Shown here piece after piece: positions 1 through 9,878 of a stretch of 64,000 nucleotides of DNA. Below the pieces are notes generated by a model. That model worked only from the letters and a program-made list of their open reading frames with translations. It ran no database searches and was not told where the DNA came from. Each line of letters opens with the position of its first letter. Position 1 is the stretch's first letter. A program made the translations under genes and the position numbers. The DNA is from Hyaloperonospora brassicae (lineage: Eukaryota; Oomycota; Peronosporomycetes; Peronosporales; Peronosporaceae), in the NCBI GenBank assembly GCA_947650285.1, contig CANTFL010001479.1, positions 122,090 through 186,089 on the forward strand, written 5' to 3'.

Positions 1-1055
1 AATAGCTAAAGCGAACGAAACTGCTGGTTGATGCAATTGCTTCCAGCACACAGACTCGATACGACATAGGCCTTCTCAAAACGTCACACTATTCACTGCA
101 GAGCTGTGGAGCCAATGCACCCGCACCCGTGCCCGTCTTTCAGTTACGAACGAGTCAAGCAGAACAGGTCAATACAACAGATTCTTGACTCGAGACCAGA
201 TCCGTATGGGGCTTTGATTTGCAACCCGTGCTTCTTCGACCCGCTTCGCTTTGTATCGATAAGAATTGATGCGTAGGCGGGAACCACGCAACTGTGCGAT
301 ATTCAATGGCGCAGCTGCGAGGCTAAACAAAGTAAAAGTCAACATATTAACATTGAAGATGAGGATCAAGCTTCTCCGTCCAACGCTACCACTTTTAGTG
401 CAAAGTGGTAGCTGACATGTGACCAGAGCCAGCAACATGTTGATGCCTTTTGGTTTTGGTAAGTATAAATTCAAGGTGACGTGTGCAAAGTCAAGAGAAT
501 GCGAACTTCAACGTGGTGGACGTCGACAGAGTGGTGTATAGTACAAACGCGCATCGTATTGGTCTGTGTGGAATGGCACCTGCAGACGGTGGGGTGACGT
601 GAACATATCGCCTGTATTTTGTGTTGCTCGCGAGGCACTTTGGACAACATGGCATTGACGATTACGAGTAGTCGCAGGACACGGTCATGGAGCGACACGA
701 AGGAAAACGCCACACGGAGCCTCAAATTCACATGTCGATCAGCTGTCTTGGGGCCGCGTCAGCTAGCAGATGTATTCACACCCCATGTTGCACACCCTCG
801 ATAGTTCATTTCGTGTGCGATAGCGTTGTAGATCCTGCCAGACGCACATGATACTGTCAACGAAACTACCACTTACGTGCGATCAACAGCGCATCTACGG
901 CCATTATCAATACGCACCCGATCGAGATTATACTTATTCGCGAGCCGCTCGAGCCGCTTTGAAGCGGGACACTCGATTGACGGGTTGCTGCAAAAGGCAA
1001 GAAAGACAACCAGATAGGGTGACTGTTAGCAATGATGACCTGGTCACAAGGAGCG
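1..1055. other. No gene recognised
   Basis: The stretch has only short overlapping frames without recognisable domains. The longest on the minus strand (169-474) has two hydrophobic segments but no homology I can name. It probably includes the 3' flank of the minus-strand gene that ends at 1056. Confidence 0.5.
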
Positions 1056-2740
1056 TCACACAATATGACGTACAGCTTCGCCCACTTGCTCCAACGTCAC
1101 TGTTTGGCCGGTATAGTTTGTGCCATTGAAGCGGGAATATCGCGGGTTTGGTGACACTACGGACGGAGTCGCAGTTGACGACACATTCTCCTTGACCTCG
1201 CGCTCCATGACACTGCCCGAAAATGCGGAAGAGGCAGGCGTGAACGAAGATGACGACCCAATCGGGACTGCCGGTTTCGGTGACGGTGAAGAAGCTGCAC
1301 TCGGCTCGGAGGTCATTATCGTCGTCTCAACTTTCGATTCTGGTGTCGGAGCAGCATTCTCATACTTACTACCAATTCTTCTGCAGTTCGCCATTTCGCG
1401 CATTTGCTTTGCTTTCTTTTCCAGCTTGTCGTCCGTGGGACACAACTCCATCGCACGCTCGAATGCTTCCGCAGCTTCCTCAAACTGCTCCAACGCTGCC
1501 AGAGCGCAGGCTCTACGATAATGCCCTTTGACCCACGGCTCATGTAACGAGACGGCGACGTCAGCATCTTCGAGTGCTAGCTTATACTTCTTCAAGCGGT
1601 GGTATGCTGCAGCACGGTTGCCAAACAAAATCTACAGACACATCACGGTTCACGACAAGCAGGTGCGTCAGCCGAGCGCTAGGGGATGGAAGCAGGAGAA
1701 CACACAGCTGAGTCGCACATGAGAGGTCGGGTCCAACTCGATAGCTTGCGAATAATACTGAGCCGCTGCCTGCAATTGTCGTTGCGCAAACGCCTCGTTT
1801 CCTTTGGCTTTCAGCGCATCTGCCTGAGCTCCCACTGACTCGTCCTCTTTCGTTGTCTCATTCGTGTTGTCGCCAGCAGCCTCGAGTGCTTCCAGACGCT
1901 CCATCCGCTTCATCATGTCGTCCCAGTTCCACGACGTCTGCTCTTGTTTCAATCGCTCTTCCTCTTCTACTTCAAAGTAGTTTGAAATGTCTGCAGCGCA
2001 CAGTCTCTTACCAGTCAATTCTTACACATAAACTCCAGCACAATCCAATATGACAAACCACACCTTCTTCTGTGGCACGTGGCACCGGTACCACTTCACT
2101 CTGTTCCTCTGTCTCTTGTATTTCACGAATGTTCTCGTCCTCGTACATCTTTTTCAGCTGCGCGACACTACTTACGTCTGTCTCTTTCATGCTCAGGTCC
2201 CGCAGAATTCCTTCTTGCGTCTCAATCTGCTGCTGCTGCTCTGCAATAACAAGCACAAAAGAAACAACAACAACAACAACACACTTCGTGCATCAGCCTC
2301 ACATGTACCCATCATCCACAATCGTGACACAAACAGCACTCTGACCCTTTTTCTTGCGCTCGATCAGCTCAACGGCTTGAGACGTCGAGCGCCACGCAAA
2401 GTACTCGTCGCCCAAGTGCGCCAGCACTTCATTCGAGCGCACGATCTTGCCAGGAACCATAGCACGCTTCCCCATAGGGACCATCACCCTGTGCGTGAGC
2501 TTCTTGGGCAGCTCTGTCAGCGTTTTTGCCACGGAATCGTAGCGGTCCACTTGGTCCTGTAGCTGACACAGCTGCTCACGGACGCTCTCAATGCGCTACA
2601 CGAATGAAAAGTGCACGAGCAGACGGTCAAGAGAACAATTGTGGAGCATACGCGTCCACGGAAGTCCGCACCTCCTGCAGCACGCGGACATGGCCCGCCC
2701 CCGTCGTCGTCTCGGCCGTCGTCATGGCGGTGGTGATCAT
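1056..2740 (-). CDS. URI/prefoldin-like protein fused to a TPR co-chaperone domain
   Basis: Five exons on the minus strand: 2740-2672, 2595-2346, 2240-2064, 1990-1719 and 1631-1056. All junctions are GT-AG and phases match, giving 447 residues. Residues 24-107 resemble the prefoldin-like domain of URI (RPB5 interactor), with the segment VPMGKRAMVPGKIV at about 62-75 followed by NEVLAHLGDEYFA. A charged, coiled-coil-prone linker follows, then three TPR motifs (about 223-330). The TPR has all five residues of the carboxylate clamp that binds HSP90/HSP70 tails: K226, N230, N261, K291 and R295. The tail is Ser/Pro-rich. In animals and yeast URI and the TPR protein RPAP3 (Tah1) are separate R2TP/prefoldin-like subunits that help assemble RNA polymerases and PIKKs. 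This protein seems to join both roles; that is inference. The start is the first ATG before a spliced frame that is open throughout. Confidence 0.85.
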
Positions 2741-2880
2741 CCACTGAAAAAAGGGTTACATCGCGTCGTGCAATGACAGCCACTTCACGGTTACTTCTGG
2801 TCAGTAACATTCGCCCCACCTGCGGGCTACGTCGCGCAGTCTTAAGTGCGAAGATTTAGCCACTATCCATTAAGTACAGC
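2741..2880. promoter_or_regulatory. Short head-to-head intergenic region, probable bidirectional promoter
   Basis: Only 140 bp separate the start codons of the URI-TPR gene (-) and RPT1 (+). Both 5' UTRs and both core promoters must lie here or overlap the genes. I see no clear TATA box. Co-regulation of the co-chaperone and the proteasome ATPase is inference from the layout. Confidence 0.55.
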
Positions 2881-4206
2881 ATGGCGGTGGGCGAGTGCCA
2901 GACGAGCAACAGCAAGAGCTACGACGAGGGGGAGGACGGGGAGAGCGACCTCCTGGCGGGACCGGAGACTGTCCTGGACGATGGCGACATTGCGCTGCTC
3001 AAGACGTACGGCCTCGGCCCGTACTCGCGCGTGATCAAACAGGTCGAGAACGACATTAAGAAGGCGCAAAAGGCCGTGAACGACCTCATTGGCATCAAAG
3101 AGAGCGACACGGGGCTCAGTCTGCCGAGTCTCTGGGACCTCGTGAGCGACAAGCAGATGATGCAGGAAGAGCAGCCGCTCCAAGTCGCGCGGTGTACGAA
3201 GATCATCAACGCCGGCGAGGAAGAAGCCAAGTACATGATCAACGTCAAGCAAATCGCTAAGTTCGTGGTCGGGCTTGGGGAAAAAGTCGCACCTACGGAC
3301 ATTGAAGAAGGCATGCGGGTCGGGGTGGACCGTACGAAGTACGCGATTCAGATCCCATTGCCACCGAAGATCGACCCGACCGTGTCCCTCATGACGGTCG
3401 AAGACAAGCCAGACGTTACGTACGACGACGTTGGCGGGGCAAAAGACGCGCTTGAGAAGCTCCGGGAAGTCGTGGAGTTGCCGTTACTTCATCCGGAACG
3501 ATTTGTCAATTTGGGCATTGATCCGCCCAAGGGCGTGCTGCTCTATGGCCCACCAGGCACAGGCAAGACGCTGTCTGCTCGAGCGGTGGCGAACCGCACG
3601 GACGCGTGTTTCATCCGCGTGATTGGCAGCGAGCTGGTGCAGAAATACGTGGGCGAAGGCGCGCGTATGGTGCGGGAGCTCTTTACCATGGCGCGGTCCA
3701 AAAAGGCGTGCATTGTGTTTTTTGACGAAGTGGATGCGATTGGCGGCGCGCGGAGCAGTTCGGAAGAAGGAGGGACGGACAATGAAGTGCAGCGGACGAT
3801 GCTTCAGATCGTGACGGAGCTGGACGGCTTTGATCCGCGTGGAAACATCAAAGTGCTCATGGCGACAAACCGACCGGACACGCTGGACCCGGCGCTCATG
3901 CGACCAGGTCGACTGGACCGAAAAGTCGAGTTCAACTTGCCGGAGCTGGAGGGCCGTACGCAGATTCTCAAGATCCATGCCAAGAGCATGAACTGTGACC
4001 GCGGCATTCGCTTTGAGCTCGTGAGTCGACTGTGCCCGAACACGACGGGAGCTGAGCTCCGTAGTGTGTGCACAGAAGCTGGCATGTTTGCGATCCGTGC
4101 TCGCCGCAAATCCGTGAGCGAGAAAGACTTTCTCGAGTCGGTCAACAAGGTCATCAAGGGCTACAAGAAGTTCTCGTCGACACCCAAGTACATGGTCTAT
4201 AATTAG
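2881..4206 (+). CDS. RPT1: 26S proteasome regulatory subunit 7 (RPT1/PSMC2), AAA+ ATPase
   Basis: A single-exon gene of 441 residues, close to the usual length of the family. It is one of the six ATPases in the base of the 19S particle, which unfold ubiquitinated substrates and feed them to the 20S core. The N-terminal part has the coiled coil and the IKESDTGL and [14 protein letters not shown] segments typical of RPT1. The AAA domain follows, with Walker A GPPGTGKT at residues 223-230, the pore segment [10 protein letters not shown], Walker [11 protein letters not shown] near 279-288 and the second region of homology [21 protein letters not shown]. The C terminus is YMVYN, close to the YMTYN of animal RPT1. 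The ATG sits just inside the short head-to-head promoter. There is no sign of damage. Identification is secure from the length of match along the whole protein. Confidence 0.98.
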   Translation: MAVGECQTSNSKSYDEGEDGESDLLAGPETVLDDGDIALLKTYGLGPYSRVIKQVENDIKKAQKAVNDLIGIKESDTGLSLPSLWDLVSDKQMMQEEQPLQVARCTKIINAGEEEAKYMINVKQIAKFVVGLGEKVAPTDIEEGMRVGVDRTKYAIQIPLPPKIDPTVSLMTVEDKPDVTYDDVGGAKDALEKLREVVELPLLHPERFVNLGIDPPKGVLLYGPPGTGKTLSARAVANRTDACFIRVIGSELVQKYVGEGARMVRELFTMARSKKACIVFFDEVDAIGGARSSSEEGGTDNEVQRTMLQIVTELDGFDPRGNIKVLMATNRPDTLDPALMRPGRLDRKVEFNLPELEGRTQILKIHAKSMNCDRGIRFELVSRLCPNTTGAELRSVCTEAGMFAIRARRKSVSEKDFLESVNKVIKGYKKFSSTPKYMVYN

Positions 4207-4379
4207 GCCAGTAGTAGGCGATACGTGCACAGCGGTCGGTGCGACACATGATGGTCTCTGCCATCAGACCAGTAGTTGATCCTTGCTTATGTGGCAACAC
4301 ACAACGTTTGAACGGGCACCGCGAAGCTGAACTGCTACTTCTGCTACACTGAGTAATTGAGCTGAGACAGCACGTATAC

Positions 4380-4431
4380 GTACTACATCCCCGTTTTTTG
4401 TATACTTACTACATCCCCGTTTTTTGTATAC
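4380..4431. repeat. Two tandem copies of a 26-bp unit
   Basis: The unit begins GTACTACATCCCCG, continues TTTTTTGTATAC and occurs twice in direct tandem with one visible difference (GTAC against TTAC at the start). A partial GTATAC flanks each side. It lies 59 bp upstream of the fibronectin-III gene's ATG, in its 5' UTR or promoter. Confidence 0.85.
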
Positions 4432-4489
4432 GTACTCTGCACCCACACTCTCAAAGACAGACAGATAGACAGCCTCTTGGTCGTACACA

Positions 4490-4846
4490 ATGTCTCTTGC
4501 ACAGCCCGCACCGGCGAAGCTACTGACGCGCTCGGACTTTTCCGTGACGCTCAAGGTCCCGCCCTCTGCTGCCGCTACTTCCTCGTGGCATCGATACGAG
4601 TACAAAGAAGCGGGAGCTGCATGGGACGAGCACGTGCTGCACGTAGACGCGCCTCCTGGTGCCTCCTCAGTCGTTCTCGACGATCTCCATCCCACGAGCA
4701 CATACGAAGTGCGCCTTTACGAGGTCTTGAAGGGCGCAGACGGCAAAGAACAAGTGTCCGCACCCAGTGAAGTGGCTGCAGTGGATACGCAAGTGCCAGG
4801 CTGTGGACCAGACTCGGGTCGGGGCTGCATGTGCTCAATCCAGTAA
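4490..4846 (+). CDS. Small single-domain fibronectin type III protein with C-terminal CaaX-like box
   Basis: 118 residues, single exon. Residues of about 18-100 form one fibronectin type III fold: strand signatures FSVTLKVP, a W-x-RYEYKE strand, the YEVRLYEV strand and a closing SAPSEVAAV strand, as in the usual SxPSxxxxxxT ending. No signal peptide or membrane segment is present, so the protein is likely cytosolic. The last seven residues are GCMCSIQ. The final CSIQ fits a C-a-a-X prenylation box, with Gln at X favouring farnesyl transferase, and the Cys two places upstream could be palmitoylated. Membrane anchoring is inference. The partner is unknown. It is convergent with the eIF4G gene, 288 bp away. 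ATG choice: it is the only one that keeps the full first strand, and it lies 59 bp after the tandem repeat. Confidence 0.8.
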   Translation: MSLAQPAPAKLLTRSDFSVTLKVPPSAAATSSWHRYEYKEAGAAWDEHVLHVDAPPGASSVVLDDLHPTSTYEVRLYEVLKGADGKEQVSAPSEVAAVDTQVPGCGPDSGRGCMCSIQ

Positions 4847-5134
4847 GACAGCTACGAGACGACAGACTGACGGACGGACGAAGTGACTGACGCGTGGTCA
4901 TCCATTTGTCGTAGCAGTAATAGTGCGGCGCAAGTTTGCTTGATAGCCACACAACTTCCTTCTTCTTCTTCTTCTGTTCGTCATCATCGCCTTGTTCATC
5001 TCTTGTTTATGCACTATATACGTTGGTATACACACCTACGTATACCGTATCTGTCATCCCTGCCTTGCACAGACTGTACACGTGAATTGTCTCATCTCTG
5101 CAGAGTTCCTGATTGAATGGCAATGGGTACAATC

Positions 5135-8100
5135 TTATCGTAGTAGCGCCTTCCATCTCACTAGTCGCTCGTCAAGCGGCGACAGGTGCGTCCAAATTGC
5201 ATCAGCATCCGACCGCGATTTCCACCAGGCAGCCAAAGCGTCCGAATCGCCAAATGCAGACAGCAGAGCATCGAGCACGTCTGCTGCATGACCGTTTTCT
5301 ACCAAATGAGAGCATGCTTCACTTAGCCAGCAAATCGAAAGGGCTTGCTTTGCAAACAACGGCATGTAAAGCTCGCTCAAGTTGACAGCGAGACGAGGAA
5401 TGTCGACAAGCAAGTCGACGTAATCGTCCAGGATGCTCTCTACGGCGGCCTCGATATCCTCCGATGCTATCTTCTCGGTAGCAAGTAGCTGTTCCAGCAA
5501 CCCAGCCACGTCCTTCCGTACAGACTGCGTCGCCTCGAGACCAAATGCTAGCATGATGTGCACAAAGTGCCGCCAGCGATCAGCAACGACATCAACCTCC
5601 TCAACGCACTGCATCATTTCGTCAAAGTCTTTGACAGACAAGTATTCCTCCAGCGCACTTCTCATTTTTCCAGCAATCTCAGGATCAAGTTCTCTCTCCT
5701 CGTCAGAGTCACCACCAAAGAAAATCTCCATGCCACTTTCACGAAGATAGGCTTTGACGTCGGCCTCATTGTTTCTCATCGCCGCAGGCAAAACGCTTTC
5801 CGGTGTAACTTCCTCGTCCGTGAGCATTCGCACCACCGTCCTCTCGTCACTCTCGATTTCCAGCACGGACAGCACTTCAGGAAGGACTTGTGACGCAAGC
5901 TTACATTCCACACAATGGGCCAGGGCTCCAGAAATTACCCATGATAAACCAAAACAGCCTGCAGCGACCAGTCGACCAAAGATCAGTGCCGAGTACTGGT
6001 GAATGAGCGGCAAGTCGATCTTCATATCTTCCAGAAACTCCATGGCATTCATCAGAGCAGACTGGATGGAATTTGCGTCCAACACACTTCGCTCATATAG
6101 CACCACAAGCAGATCCGCCGCATGCTCACGCTCGCTTGTCTTGCCTTCCAACGCGGTATAAATCGCCTGCTCAGCAAATGCAACGTGGTATGGTTCCCTA
6201 GGCAACTCCTGAACGCACGTGATGGCTTCGTCCACATCCAAGATGGAGATGTACTCCTGAATGATACTTTTGATGCGGGTAGACAGTTGTGCTGGAGATA
6301 ACTCTTTCGCGTTGTCCGGCTCAGGCGCTTCAGGTTCATCTGGCTCTATGTGCTTCGCCACAATGAGATTGCTACTCTGCTTCGCGAGCTGTGCACTGGA
6401 GACCCGGGTCTTCAGACGGCGCCGTTGCACGTCGTCGTGTTGTGCATTCTTCCCCTGCTGCTGGAGCTTCTGGGCCTCCCTTCGTACCTCTTCCAAGGTT
6501 TTCTGTTGCATCTCTTTGCGGCGAGGCTCCCACATGTGATCCCTCGTTTCGAGGACATCCTTGACCAGAAACCGTGCTCGCGAGGGCAACTTCAAATCGT
6601 CGGACAGCTCCACCATGCGCAAAATTATGATTTGCATAATCGTCTTCGTGTTTGGCTGGTCAAATTTTTTCCCTGCTGTAACTAGTATTTTACAAAGCGC
6701 CTCCAAATCCACTTCGTCGGGAAAGCGGACCGCTTGAGCTTGATCCTCTTGACCCCCCACTCCCGGCATCAACTCCAATCCCAACAAGTAGAAGATGCAC
6801 CCTTGCACTCCTTTCTGTTTGATCAGATCGACCTTGTACAGCTCACCTATAAATCGAATGTTGCCAAGCATCTTCGCTTTCGAACGAATCGCAAGGACTT
6901 CACGTCGTCGAGGGTCAACTTCGTCTTCATCCTGCTTTTCTTGTTGCGGACCAATGTGCTTATTGGCCTTCTCAAACTCAACTTGACAGCGATTAACGAG
7001 TAGACGCGTAAAAGTCGTCTGAGTTGCAGCTGCGTGGCGAGCGAGGTGCGCCGACTCGAATGGTCCTCCGAAGGGTTCGTCATCTCTGATATCGCTGACC
7101 TTTCGTGTTGAATAGTAAAACGCTCCAGGCTCCTTTTCGCCTACGACAACCAGGTACTCACCGTACAAGCGAAATTGTACGGAAGAAATAGACGCACTAT
7201 CGCACGGTGCAGTAGCTGCACTTGTGTCCGCTCCAACACTCTCGAGGCAGCTCCGCGGACTGTCGAACGGGCCGACGAATGATTCAAATGTCGCCTTATC
7301 GATCGCCGTCCAATAAAACGCCCCCTTCTCGTCACTTAGTACTCTCAGAAAGCTCCATGTTGTTTTTGTCGTCCGCGTATGAAACTCCTTGCACAAGTCC
7401 GAATACACGTCCGCAAAGCCAGGCTCTTCCAATGCTTTGTCCATAATTATCGAAACGATTGAGCTGAGCAGAACAAAGCTGTCGATATCGATTGCACAGA
7501 GCTCATTCGTCAGCTTCGTAAACTTTTCTCTCGTAAGCTTGTTCAGCAGACTCTTTATATAACTCAGTGTTTTTTCCAGACCAGAAACGTCCTTCTCTTT
7601 TGTCGGCTTCCATCGATTCTCGGACACAGTAAGCGGCTCGATGGGACCATCGAACAGCGGCGGAGTAGGCGGGCGGCCGTAATCGCCACGACTCCCTCCC
7701 ACACGACTGCCGCGACCGCCACCACGGCCGCCACGGCTTTGCCTGTCCCGTCTCCCATCTCTCAAACCAACCTGGTTTCTCGCTCCACGCACGCTAGGCC
7801 GAATGTCTGGTCGATCACTCTTTCGGATACTTCTCCCGATCGATCTTCCTATTCCACTTCCTACTCCCAGGCGTCCAAGCGACCGCTTAGGAACGGAGCG
7901 CGGGTCGCGGAGTTGTATCCGCTCTACAATTTTCATATCAGGAAGACCAGTTGGCTTGGTAATGGCGAAAGACATCAGTCTGCTCGCAGTTCAAGCACAC
8001 AACAGCGGTAGTCATTAGCGTAGTGCCCGAATAACAAGAGCAAAATGACGTCACCAGTAACTTACCTTCGTAGCTCGGCAACGGAATACTGCAGTTTCTT

Positions 8101-9878
8101 CATGCGTGGCGCAGCTAGATGCGGTGACGCGCGGCCTGCTGATCTTTGTGCTGGGACTAGTCCAGTTTGCACCGATGTCGGTGGATTCGACGAAAATGTT
8201 CGGCTTGGTGCAGCATTCGTGGATGGAGCCGGCAACATATGTGCTTTCAGCGAGCTAGACGACGATAATGACGACTTGTACGGAGTTACACGCCGCAAGG
8301 CTTCCCGTGCCGTATTTTCCTCGTCAAGTTTAGCATAATACTCGCGCGTTCTTTCGTCCTTACTTGTGCTAACAACCATCGGAGCTCCTTCCTTCGCACC
8401 CTCTCTTCTCACACCAAATGGACGGCTTTGTGCCCTGTTTTCCGTTACACTCGCACAACCTAGCGGTGCTTTCATCTTTTCAGCCAAGCTGTCACCACCT
8501 CCTAGCTTTCGCAATTCCAAGCGCTCTCGAAGAGTAACAGCACGACGTGTACGCTCGGCTTCACCGACAACTGGAGTGTCAGAACCGTCCTTCGTTTCGT
8601 AAGCAGAAATCGATTGCTTTGGCTTTGGCGATGTTGATCCACTTCTTCCATCGTTTTGGTGGGCTGAAGACGACGGCTGCAAATTTGGTGAACAATCACC
8701 GTTAGAGTCACCCCTGTCTTCCAATGATCCAGCCGGAGTATCTGAAACAGCACGCAAAGACGAAGCACTATCGCCCAGAGATGACCGACGCGATGGCTTG
8801 TCCTGTGCCGGTCTACTGAACGAACGCTCAGACGTGTGATGTTCTTTTGGATGACTGACATCTCGTAGACTATTTGTAAGGGAAGCAATTCCCGCTGTCG
8901 TCGGCTTGAAGTGCGCTTTTCCACTCCATCCGCCCGACAGTCGACGATTCGATTGCAGGCTGCCATTGTTACTCGGGCGGTTCACCTCGACGTAGCGCTC
9001 ACTACGGTGACTTCTGTCGCTGCGGTCAGAGCGCACTGAAGATACGCTATCCACGCTGCTTTTTCTAGCTGGCCGCCTTCTCGACACCGACCCGTCATCA
9101 TATTCCAATGTTTTACCACGATACGATCCCTTTCTGGTTCCCATGCTGTTCACTGGCTCCCGGCTGATCGAGCGACGTAGTGACGAGCCCTGCATACGTG
9201 TTTCACTCCTCTCGCCCCCCGACGCTCTTGCATCGCGAAATCCTCCATGACCAATCGACTGTGCCAAGCTGCTGACAAATGCTTTCGTCGACTCTGTCTC
9301 CTTCTGCGGCGATGGAGACGGCCGCAAACTACTCGGTGCAAGTCCTTTCATCGGCACCTGCGCGGCACTTTTCTTTGGTGTAAGGCTCTTTGGCCGCTCG
9401 CTGCTGCGATCCCGATTCGAGACAGCGCTGTCGCGATTCCCGCGGACAAAGCGTTCACTTCGCTTTACTGAGTCTGGTGTTGCCGCCAGCGAAGACCTCA
9501 ACGAGGACTCATACGGAGCATGAGACGATACCTCAACATCTTTGCTTGTAGCGTCGTCTCGTACTCCTGGCACGGATCGACATTTGGTCGTGGCGCTGGT
9601 ATGTCCACCAGTGTCTTCCACAAATTCGTCTGCTGCAATCTGCACACGTCGATAGGTCACGGCACCGCTGCTTTGCTTACGTCCATAGCCCCTGCTTCGA
9701 CCCCCGCCTGTACCATAGAATTGCCATACTTAGCCAGAAAGTATGAACGGCGGCCACGACTGTTCATTCTTCGTCCATGTCACCGTATAGACGACTGCAT
9801 ATGTATGTATTGGATCTGTAGCGAGATAGAGTCAGTCGTACCTCTGCGGTTGACGCCCGTACATGGCTTTCCATCCAT
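5135..9878 (-). CDS. Eukaryotic translation initiation factor 4 gamma (eIF4G), spliced from two long frames
   Basis: Exons on the minus strand: 9878-9842, 9707-8066 and 7979-5135 (1507 residues). The junction 8065-7980 has a perfect GTAAGT donor and a GAGCAG acceptor and joins two frames that look like separate genes if unspliced. The N-terminal 550 residues are Ser/Arg/Pro-rich. A YxxxxL eIF4E-binding motif (YSVAELRRL, Y553 to L558) sits exactly across the intron. An RGG-rich segment follows. The MIF4G domain (about 682-1050), which binds eIF4A and eIF3, has the LLNRCQ-type segment LLVNRCQVEFEKAN and GNIRFIGELY. MA3 domains lie near 1102-1240 and 1300-1420. MIF4G carries an insertion of about 110 residues that is absent from the human protein. 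The first exon (12 residues) is the least certain part; its donor AGAG/GTACGA and phase fit. Confidence 0.9.

Noticed and set aside
169..474. Minus-strand frame with a hydrophobic stretch, SRLR and EEAR, loosely like a secreted oomycete effector
   Set aside because: The RxLR pattern is not met (Ser in place of the first Arg), the protein after the hydrophobic stretch is under 60 residues, and there is no supporting context.
3484..4230. Long minus-strand frame of 248 codons
   Set aside because: It is antisense to RPT1 and is an effect of the high GC and codon bias of that gene.
8062..9660. Separate gene of 532 residues upstream of eIF4G
   Set aside because: It has no ATG at its 5' end (the frame opens at GTG), ends exactly at a perfect splice donor and joins in phase with the MIF4G frame, so it is the N-terminal part of eIF4G.
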